A stretch of 7,269 nucleotides of DNA from Alphaproteobacteria bacterium (lineage in GTDB: Bacteria; Pseudomonadota; Alphaproteobacteria; UBA828): NCBI GenBank assembly GCA_029937205.1, contig JAPYQV010000131.1, positions 1-7,269 on the forward strand, given 5' to 3'. A program made the position numbers and the translations under genes. The notes below the pieces were generated by a model. That model had not been told where the DNA came from, made no database searches, and saw only the letters and a list, made by a program, of their open reading frames with translations. Of the stretch, positions 1-5,484 are shown in pieces. Every line of letters starts with the position of its first letter. The first letter of the stretch is position 1.

Positions 1-65
1 TGTGCCGCATCGCCACGCCCCACGCTCCTAGCCGAAAACCTTGGCAAGCCGTCCCTATGAGTCAT
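1..65 (-). CDS. 5' end of an unidentified gene, cut by the window edge
   Basis: Downstream of the amidase on the same strand there is an AAGGAG ribosome-binding site (plus-strand positions 74-79). An ATG at 65-63 follows after 8 nt, and the frame then stays open for 21 codons to the window edge (MTHRDGLPRFSARSVGRGDAA). A second in-frame ATG at 71-69 lies only 2 nt from the ribosome-binding site and is less likely to be used. The gap to the amidase stop is 18 nt, which suggests co-transcription with the amidase. The peptide is basic, with five Arg in 21 residues, and I do not recognise it. The evidence is the good ribosome-binding site, the spacing and the strand; the short length keeps confidence moderate. 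Confidence 0.45.
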   Translation of the reverse strand, partial: MTHRDGLPRFSARSVGRGDAA

Positions 66-83
66 TATCATCGCTCCTTGGTA

Positions 84-1397
84 TTATGCATCCGCCAGAT
101 GTTGCCCGATCCAGGCCGCGGCACGCAATACCTGAGCGTCGTCGCCGCGCCGGCCCACCACCTGGACGCCGATCGGGAGGCCGCCCGGGCCGGTCATGCC
201 GGGTACATTTACCGCTGGCACGCCAAGGGTGGTCCAGGCGAGCGTCAACAACCGGCTGCCGGTGCTCTCCAGGCCAAGCGGCGCTTCGCCCGGCGCTGGC
301 GCGGTGATGGCAGCATCGAAATCACCCATCACATCATTGAAAGCCATGCGCATGGCAAAGATGCGCGCGCGCATGCGGAGATAATCCGCCGCCCCGATGG
401 CGCGGCCCTTGACCAGCCGTGCGCGCATCATTTGCGAAAGCATCGCGCCGGCGCGCTCATAAAGCGGCCACATATTGTGCGCTATTTCGGCGAACATGAC
501 GGTCTGGTGCGCGTCGACAATATCGGCGAAATCGGCACCCATATCGAGCGGTTCGGCAGCCAGATCTTGCGCCAGTTTTTCATATTGCGCGGCACAGCCG
601 GGTTCGACCTCGCTCCAGGTTGGGCCGCGCAGGAAGGCGAGGCGCGGCGGCGCGAGCGGTTGAGTCAGCGCGGCGGCGAGCCGGATCGAGGCGAGTCCTG
701 CGGCGATCGGGTCATTGCCGTCCTCGCCCGACATGACGTCGATCCCAAGCGCCAAATCCTCGGCCGTATTGGCGAACACGCCGATATGATCCAACGTCTC
801 TGAGAGTTTGAGAGAGCCAGTGCACGGGATGGTCCCAAGGCTCGGCATCATCCCCCACACACCGCAAAAGGCGGCCGGGCGGATAACTGACCCTGCGGTT
901 TGCGTGCCGAGCGCGAGCGGCACCATGCCGGCGGCAACGGCGGCGGCCGAACCGCTCGACGAGCCGCCCGGTGTGTGCTGCAAATTATGCGGGTTGCGGG
1001 TGCCGCGCGACGCCCCGCAGGCACATTCCGTGGTCACGGTCTTGCCGAGAATAATGGCCCCGGCTTGACGCAAGCGTGCGACGGCCGTCGCGTCTGAAGG
1101 AGGAATTCGACCGCGATCCGCTGCGGTGCCGTTTTCGCTCGGCTGGTCGAAAGTGTCGATGATGTCTTTTACGCCGACGGGCACGCCGGCAAGTGCGCCG
1201 AGCTCGGCCCGTTGCGCCTGCTTGTCGGCGAGCTGCCAATCCAAATGCTGCCAGGCGCCGATCTGTTGCTCGTTGACGTCGATCCGTGATCGCGCCGATT
1301 CGACCTGTTCGATGGCGTGCGATGCGCCGGAACGCACGGCCGCGGCAATGTCTGCCGCGGGTCTGCAGGTTTGCAATGAGATGCGAATTTCGGACAT
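84..1397 (-). CDS. Amidase signature (AS) family hydrolase, malonamidase E2-like
   Basis: A 437-residue hydrolase of the amidase signature family, which cleaves C-N amide bonds with a Ser-cisSer-Lys triad. Visible elements are the catalytic Lys77 in GVPVGVKD, the Gly/Ser-rich loop GGSSSGS (144-150) with the probable cis-Ser146, and the nucleophile Ser170 in TAGSVIRPAAFCG. The C-terminal LGVPAVNVPG and GLPIGVQVVG segments (391-415) are also typical. No signal peptide is visible, so it is probably cytoplasmic. The Lys-Ser-Ser spacings (69 and 24) equal those I recall for Bradyrhizobium malonamidase E2 (Lys62, Ser131, Ser155), and the Arg three residues after the nucleophile is also shared. GatA is unlikely, since no gatB or gatC is adjacent and the chain is short. 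The start at 1397 has only a weak GGAAA-type ribosome-binding site. It is transcribed divergently from the methyltransferase gene. Family assignment is firm; substrate is inferred. Confidence 0.9.
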   Translation of the reverse strand: MSEIRISLQTCRPAADIAAAVRSGASHAIEQVESARSRIDVNEQQIGAWQHLDWQLADKQAQRAELGALAGVPVGVKDIIDTFDQPSENGTAADRGRIPPSDATAVARLRQAGAIILGKTVTTECACGASRGTRNPHNLQHTPGGSSSGSAAAVAAGMVPLALGTQTAGSVIRPAAFCGVWGMMPSLGTIPCTGSLKLSETLDHIGVFANTAEDLALGIDVMSGEDGNDPIAAGLASIRLAAALTQPLAPPRLAFLRGPTWSEVEPGCAAQYEKLAQDLAAEPLDMGADFADIVDAHQTVMFAEIAHNMWPLYERAGAMLSQMMRARLVKGRAIGAADYLRMRARIFAMRMAFNDVMGDFDAAITAPAPGEAPLGLESTGSRLLTLAWTTLGVPAVNVPGMTGPGGLPIGVQVVGRRGDDAQVLRAAAWIGQHLADA

Positions 1398-1483
1398 TCC
1401 GATTTGTTTCCGTCCTCAGGTTCGGGCGCTGTGCGAGAGCCTACGTTGGGTGTCCCCGGGCGGTAAACGAAATTCGCATTTCA
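1377..1483. repeat. 16-nt inverted repeat spanning the divergent intergenic region
   Basis: The left arm at 1377-1392 reads TGAGATGCGAATTTCG. The reverse complement of the right arm at 1468-1483 reads TGAAATGCGAATTTCG, so 15 of 16 positions match, including a perfect 12-nt core. Each arm carries a 9-nt near-palindrome, CGAAWTTCG, centred at 1388 and 1472. The centres are 84 bp apart, close to eight helical turns. The left arm overlaps amidase codons 2-7 and the right arm is 75 bp upstream of the methyltransferase start. A paired operator for a dimeric regulator is one reading; an old inverted duplication of the amidase gene start is another. The repeat is seen directly; its function is inferred. 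Confidence 0.6.
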
Positions 1484-1484
1484 C

Positions 1485-1504
1485 CATGTTTTTGCATGTT
1501 TTTG
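1485..1504. repeat. Perfect tandem repeat of a 10-bp T-rich unit upstream of the methyltransferase gene
   Basis: The unit CATGTTTTTG occurs twice in direct succession, at 1485-1494 and 1495-1504, and a further C follows. The period is about one helical turn. It begins 1 nt after the right arm of the inverted repeat and ends 53 nt before the methyltransferase ATG, so it lies where the promoter or an operator should be. I do not see a clear -35/-10 pair here; TAGAGT at 1521-1526 is at best a weak -10. Confidence 0.5.
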
Positions 1505-1557
1505 CCGAGGAAAATCGGTGTAGAGTTGCGCCGGCAGATACCAATCGATGTGAATAC

Positions 1558-2277
1558 ATGATCCCGGAAACGATAAAAGTCGGCACCGATATCGAAGCCA
1601 TGGAGCGCCTGATTCCGCTTCCAGGCCGGCGTATCGTTGATGTTGCCGGTGGCGACGGCGCGCTTGCATTTGCCTTGGCCGAACGCGGCGCATCCGTGTT
1701 GGCACTTCAGAACGATCCTGAGAGTGCGCGCGTAAATCGCGCCTTGGGCAGTTTTCAGCGGGTGACGCTGGTCGAGGGCTTTGCGCAGAACCTGCCGCAG
1801 AATGACGGCACGGTGGATTGTGTGATTTTCGCCGATTGCCTAAGCCGAATTGAGGCGCATGATATGGATGATTGCCTGGCTGAGGCGTGCCGTGTTTTGA
1901 AAGAGAATGACGGTTTGTTGTATGTGCTCGAGCAGGATACGAGCGGATTGTTCGACGGTATGATCCGCATGTTCGATGACCAAAGCGCTGTGCGGGCATG
2001 GGCGTCCGGTGCGCTGCTGCGCATGCCGCAACATATATTCGCTTCGGCATGGGAAATTCACTACAGCTTGAAACGGCAATTTCCCGATTTCGGCTCTTTT
2101 GTCGCCAAGTTCATGTCGGCTGAAAATATTTCCTATGCTCTTGAGGACGTCAACAACGCCGACGTAAATGCGCTGTTTGAGCAGGGCAAGAATTTAAAAG
2201 GCGCGGGCTATGGATTTGAGCATGAGATGCGGGTCAATCTTTACCGCACCGGACCCGCTCCAACGGTGAGTGCTTGA
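1558..2277 (+). CDS. Class I SAM-dependent methyltransferase-like protein
   Basis: A 239-residue protein with a Rossmann-type methyltransferase core. Motif I is VDVAGGDG at 27-34, followed by a helix and a second strand ending LALQND (48-53). VDCVIFADCLSRIEAHDMDDCLAEACRVL is the motif IV region (86-114, split here by its key parts: strand VDCVIF, then the helix ending ACRVL), and LLYVLEQD (120-127) is the next strand. The acidic residue usually found at the end of the second strand, which binds the SAM ribose, is Gln51, and the first Gly of motif I is Ala30, so cofactor binding may differ from the norm. The C-terminal half from about 130 has no motif I recognise. The start at 1558 was chosen because it leaves a normal N-terminal helix before motif I; its ribosome-binding site is weak. 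In-frame ATGs at 1486 and 1600 are alternatives. It is the first gene of a probable three-gene unit with nnr. Substrate unknown. Confidence 0.8.
   Translation: MIPETIKVGTDIEAMERLIPLPGRRIVDVAGGDGALAFALAERGASVLALQNDPESARVNRALGSFQRVTLVEGFAQNLPQNDGTVDCVIFADCLSRIEAHDMDDCLAEACRVLKENDGLLYVLEQDTSGLFDGMIRMFDDQSAVRAWASGALLRMPQHIFASAWEIHYSLKRQFPDFGSFVAKFMSAENISYALEDVNNADVNALFEQGKNLKGAGYGFEHEMRVNLYRTGPAPTVSA
2265..2270 (+). promoter_or_regulatory. Ribosome-binding site that decides the nnr start
   Basis: GGTGAG lies 8 nt before a GTG at 2279. The alternative GTG at 2270 overlaps this element and would have only a poor site upstream. The element sits inside the last codons of the methyltransferase gene, as expected for translational coupling. 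Confidence 0.5.
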
Positions 2278-2278
2278 C

Positions 2279-3766
2279 GTGAGCACAAGCGAAATTCTGT
2301 CGGTCAAAGAAATGTATGCCGCGGATGCCGCAGCAATTGCGCTCGGCACGGCCGGAATCGTGTTGATGGAAAATGCCGGGCTGGCCATCGCGCAAGAGAT
2401 CCGCAAACGCTGGCAGCCCTGCCATGTGTCGGTTCTTTGCGGCCCCGGCAATAATGGCGGCGACGGCTTCGTTGTGGCGCGCCTGTTGAAAGCGGCGGGA
2501 TGGCCGGTGCGCCTGGCGCTGTTGGGGGTGTCGGAGAAATTGCACGGCGACGCCGCTGTCGCGGCAGCACAGTGGGACGGCAGCGTGGAAGCGCTGGATG
2601 CGGGCGTTCTCAAAGATGCCGAGCTGGTGGTGGATGCCTTGTTCGGTGCCGGCCTCGCCCGCGCTTTGGGCGGGCGGGCGCGGGATGCGGTCGAGGAGAT
2701 CAATCGCCGGCGGATACCCTGCGTGGCCGTCGACGTGCCGAGCGGCGTGCACGGCGATAGCGGGCAAGTCATGGGCGCGGCACCGCAGGCGGCATTGACC
2801 GTGACATTCTGCCGGCGCAAGGCGGCCCACTTGTTATTGCCCGGTCGTGTGCTGGCCGGTGAGATCATCGTCGCCGATATCGGCATTCCCGATCAGGCTG
2901 TCGGCGAACTGGGCGTCACGTTGCGCGAGAACAGCCCCGCCGCATGGTTGCCGGCCTATCCCTGGCCGAAATTGAGCGGCCATAAATATGATCGCGGCCA
3001 TGCCTTGGTCGTCGGTGGCAACGCGGTAAGCTCGGGCGCCGCCCGCTTGGCGGCACGCGGCGCCTTACGCATTGGCGCCGGGCTGGTCACGCTGGCCGCA
3101 CCTCAATCCGCGTTAGACGTATATGCGGCGCAGTTGACTGCGGTGATGGTGGCGCCGCTCGAACAACTGGCGCAACATTTGCGCGACGAACGTAAAAATG
3201 CCGTTCTGATCGGCCCCGGTTGCGGCATCGGTGACGACACCCGGAATCGCGTTTCGGCCATCCTTGCGGCCAAACGCGCCTGCGTCCTCGATGCCGATGC
3301 ATTGACTTCATATGAAATTGAACCAAATCAATTATTTGAACAAATCAGTTCAGACGTGATATTAACGCCGCATGAGGGTGAATTCAGACGATTATTTGGC
3401 TCCGGTGGTGGCAATAGCGATAAAGTGCGCCGCGCACGCGAGGCCGCTGCAGAAAGCGGGGCCGTGCTGATATACAAAGGCGGAGATACGGTCATCGCCG
3501 CGCCGGACGGGCGCGCCGCGATAAATACAAATGCTCCCGCCGATTTGGCGACGGCAGGTGCGGGCGATGTTCTCGCCGGGTTTGCCTTGGGGCTACTCGC
3601 GCAAGGCATGAAGGCGTTCGAGGCCGCCTGTGCCGCGGTCTGGCTGCACGGAGCGGTGGCGCGCCACTTCGGGCCCGGGTTGATCGCCGAGGATTTGACT
3701 GAGGGATTGCCGGGCGAATTGGCGCGTTTGAAGTCCATGGCGGCGCAGAGAGGCGAGACCTTATGA
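2279..3766 (+). CDS. nnr: Bifunctional NAD(P)H-hydrate epimerase / ADP- or ATP-dependent NAD(P)H-hydrate dehydratase
   Basis: A 495-residue cytoplasmic metabolite-repair enzyme. The N-terminal YjeF_N domain (about 1-210) epimerises R- and S-NAD(P)H hydrates. The C-terminal ribokinase-like domain (about 225-490) dehydrates the S form back to NAD(P)H using a nucleotide. Epimerase signatures are PGNNGGDG (56-63), DALFGAGL (119-126) and DVPSGVHGDSG (152-162). Dehydratase signatures are KYDRGH (236-241), GPGCG (312-316), DADALT (338-343), TPHEGEF (363-369) and AGAGDVLAG (426-434) with the catalytic Asp in GDVL. The length is close to E. coli Nnr (515), so both domains are complete. GTG 2279 is preferred over GTG 2270 because of its ribosome-binding site. 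The methyltransferase stop is 1 nt upstream, and the end overlaps malonyl-CoA decarboxylase by ATGA. A roughly 110-bp AT-rich patch lies inside the second domain. Confidence 0.95.
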   Translation: MSTSEILSVKEMYAADAAAIALGTAGIVLMENAGLAIAQEIRKRWQPCHVSVLCGPGNNGGDGFVVARLLKAAGWPVRLALLGVSEKLHGDAAVAAAQWDGSVEALDAGVLKDAELVVDALFGAGLARALGGRARDAVEEINRRRIPCVAVDVPSGVHGDSGQVMGAAPQAALTVTFCRRKAAHLLLPGRVLAGEIIVADIGIPDQAVGELGVTLRENSPAAWLPAYPWPKLSGHKYDRGHALVVGGNAVSSGAARLAARGALRIGAGLVTLAAPQSALDVYAAQLTAVMVAPLEQLAQHLRDERKNAVLIGPGCGIGDDTRNRVSAILAAKRACVLDADALTSYEIEPNQLFEQISSDVILTPHEGEFRRLFGSGGGNSDKVRRAREAAAESGAVLIYKGGDTVIAAPDGRAAINTNAPADLATAGAGDVLAGFALGLLAQGMKAFEAACAAVWLHGAVARHFGPGLIAEDLTEGLPGELARLKSMAAQRGETL

Positions 3767-5196
3767 GCACCACAAACGGTTCCGGCGCCCTGGTTGACAG
3801 GACTTTGGCCAATCTGCGAAACGCCTGGCGCGAGATGACGGATTCGGCCCGTGTCGCACTCACCGGCGCGGTACGGCCCGACCTCCGGCCAGAGGACGCG
3901 GAGCGCATTAACCGCCAGATAATGGCGTGCCTGGAAGGGCGGGGCGGGGCGGTCTCTGCGCGCGCCCGCGCCGCCGATCTCGGCCGCACCTATTTGTCTT
4001 TGAATTCAGCCGGGCGAAAGCGTTTTTTAAGCCTGCTTGCGAATTTTGGTGTGGACGATTCGGAACTCAACGAAGCAGCACAACGCTTGCTGTCAGCCTC
4101 CGACAAGACAGCAAGAAGGGCGGCGTACCGCCGCTTGCGCAAATCCCTGGTGCCACCGCGCATGAGCCTGTTGAAACAATTCAGCGCCTTGCCGAACGGG
4201 GTTAAGTTCCTTGTCGATATGCGTGCCGAGCTGCGCCAAGTTATGGGCGACGATGCGCAATTGGCGGCGCTCGATGGGGATTTGAAGGAATTATTGTCGT
4301 CGTGGTTTGATGTCGGCTTGCTTTATTTGCAGCGCATTACGTGGAGCGCGCCGGCCGCCTTGCTCGAGAAATTGGCGAATTACGAGGCCGTCCACGCGAT
4401 TCGCTCGTGGCAGGACATGAAACATCGCTTGGATTCTGCCGACCGGCGATTTTACGCCTTCTTTCATCCCAATATGGCGGATGAGCCACTGATCTTTGTC
4501 GAGGTCGCCTTGGTTGAAGGATTGGCCGACAATGTTCAGGAATTGCTCCAACCGGGCGATTCCGAAGATCACAGCAAAGCCGTGGATACCGCCATTTTCT
4601 ATTCAATTTCCAATGCCCAGCGCGGTCTGAGCGGAATTTCCTTCGGCGAATTTTTGATCAAACATGTGCTCGATGATGTCACCAGAGAGTTACCGGGAAT
4701 TAAATCCGCGGCCACGCTGTCGCCCATGCCGGGTTTCCGTGCCTGGATGGAGCGCCGTCTGGCCGCCGAAGGCGACGGCTTGTTCAGCGCCACGGAATTA
4801 CGGGCGCTCACGAGTATAGCGGTTTCAAGCGAAGGCGATGGCGGGCTCATTGCCGATTTACTGGCATCCCCCTGGCAGCGCGACGAGAGAGCCGTGGAAG
4901 CGCTGCGCCAACCCCTGACACGGCTGGCGGCAAGATATTTACTGCTGGCGCGTGACGATTCCGATGAGCCTCTCGATCGCGTCGCACGCTTCCATCTCAG
5001 CAACGGCGCGCGCATCGAACGGCTAAATTTCCTCGCCGACAATTCCGCGCCGGGTTTGCGGCAATCGTTTGGAATGATGGTCAATTATCGCTATAAACCG
5101 GGCGATATCGAGGCCAACCACGAGGCCTTCAAGGGGGAACGGCGCATCGTGGCATCGACGGCCGTCAAGTCCCTGCTGCCGCGCAGCGAGCGCTAA
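3763..5196 (+). CDS. matA: Malonyl-CoA decarboxylase
   Basis: A 477-residue enzyme that converts malonyl-CoA to acetyl-CoA and CO2. The N-terminal part (about 1-190) is a helical bundle in this family; the C-terminal catalytic part has an acetyltransferase-like fold. Clear family signatures are FYSISNAQRGL (279-289), the LSPMPGF loop (319-325) with Ser320, FHLSNGARIERLNFLAD (410-426) with His411, and MMVNYRY (438-444). Ser320 and His411 align with the catalytic Ser and His of human MLYCD (Ser329, His423). Its length fits bacterial MatA and human MLYCD. No targeting signal is seen, so it is probably cytosolic. The ATG overlaps the nnr stop (ATGA), with AGGCGAG 5 nt upstream, so translation is probably coupled. 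The usual malonate partners matB and matC are not visible here, so a role in malonyl-CoA disposal is as likely as malonate catabolism. The symbol follows rhizobial usage. Confidence 0.95.
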   Translation: MSTTNGSGALVDRTLANLRNAWREMTDSARVALTGAVRPDLRPEDAERINRQIMACLEGRGGAVSARARAADLGRTYLSLNSAGRKRFLSLLANFGVDDSELNEAAQRLLSASDKTARRAAYRRLRKSLVPPRMSLLKQFSALPNGVKFLVDMRAELRQVMGDDAQLAALDGDLKELLSSWFDVGLLYLQRITWSAPAALLEKLANYEAVHAIRSWQDMKHRLDSADRRFYAFFHPNMADEPLIFVEVALVEGLADNVQELLQPGDSEDHSKAVDTAIFYSISNAQRGLSGISFGEFLIKHVLDDVTRELPGIKSAATLSPMPGFRAWMERRLAAEGDGLFSATELRALTSIAVSSEGDGGLIADLLASPWQRDERAVEALRQPLTRLAARYLLLARDDSDEPLDRVARFHLSNGARIERLNFLADNSAPGLRQSFGMMVNYRYKPGDIEANHEAFKGERRIVASTAVKSLLPRSER

Positions 5197-5220
5197 GCAT
5201 TCGGCCTGATACACTTGGTA

Positions 5221-5251
5221 TTGTCTTCATGGGGGTTTGTTATGCTATATG
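5221..5251 (+). promoter_or_regulatory. Possible promoter for tRNA-Leu
   Basis: TTGTCT at 5221-5226 and TATATG at 5246-5251 could serve as -35 and -10 with a 19-bp spacer (GCTATA or CTATAT give 17 or 18). Transcription would then begin about 55 nt before the tRNA. The 116-bp gap after the decarboxylase stop contains no clear terminator hairpin, so read-through from that gene is also possible. This is a weak match. Confidence 0.25.
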
Positions 5252-5312
5252 CACCCGCTGGCGCTGACGATTGTGCGTTGAGCAGATTAATATGGCCATG
5301 TGGTAAGCACGC

Positions 5313-5397
5313 GCGGGCGTGGCGGAATTGGTAGACGCGCGTGGTTTAGGACCACGTGGTGAAAGCCGTGGGGGTTCGAGTCCCTTCGCCCGCACCA
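5313..5397 (+). tRNA. tRNA-Leu, anticodon UAG
   Basis: An 85-nt class II tRNA with an encoded CCA end. The acceptor stem is GCGGGCG (5313-5319) with CGCCCGC (5387-5393), A is the discriminator base and CCA is at 5395-5397. The D stem is GCG/CGC (5322-5324 with 5336-5338). The anticodon stem is CGTGG/CCACG with loop TTTAGGA, which places the anticodon TAG at 5347-5349. The 13-nt variable arm (5357-5369) forms a short GGU/GCC hairpin with a GAAA loop, as expected for leucine tRNAs. The T loop is TTCGAGT; its stem ends in two G-U pairs. It reads CUA and, by wobble, other CUN codons. A tRNA-Leu close to tig is familiar in alphaproteobacteria. Confidence 0.98.
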
Positions 5398-5407
5398 CTT
5401 TTCTGCA

Positions 5408-5421
5408 GGCCCAGGCGGGCC
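5408..5421 (+). terminator. Small GC hairpin after tRNA-Leu, possible weak terminator
   Basis: GGCCC and GGGCC form a perfect 5-bp stem around the loop AGGC, 10 nt after the tRNA. It is not followed directly by a T-run; T-rich sequence begins about 10 nt later. It may help end or process the tRNA transcript, but it does not meet the usual description of an intrinsic terminator. Confidence 0.25.
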
Positions 5422-5431
5422 ATATACTGAT

Positions 5432-5459
5432 TTGTGATTATTTTTGCGTATTTTATATT
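5432..5459 (+). promoter_or_regulatory. Probable promoter for tig
   Basis: TTGTGA (5432-5437) and TATATT (5454-5459) are separated by 16 bp in an AT-rich stretch that stands out from the GC-rich surroundings. This resembles a housekeeping sigma-70-type promoter. Transcription would start near 5466, leaving a leader of about 20 nt before the tig ATG. Confidence 0.5.
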
Positions 5460-5484
5460 GATGAAAATCGAAGAACGGTGAGTC

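Noticed and set aside
58..62. GAGTC (CcrM-type GANTC) sites at the left-edge gene start and at 5480-5484 just before tig
   Set aside because: GANTC occurs by chance at this frequency; two sites near gene starts are not enough to claim methylation control.
57..803. Long plus-strand reading frame of 248 codons at the left end
   Set aside because: It lies entirely opposite the amidase gene, which has a full set of family motifs; the plus-strand product has no recognisable domain.
1126..1557. Upstream extension of the methyltransferase frame by 144 codons
   Set aside because: Most of it is antisense to the amidase, and the normal methyltransferase N-terminus begins at or near 1558.
5197..5312. 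Search for a terminator after malonyl-CoA decarboxylase
   Set aside because: No GC-rich hairpin followed by a T-run was found in this gap.
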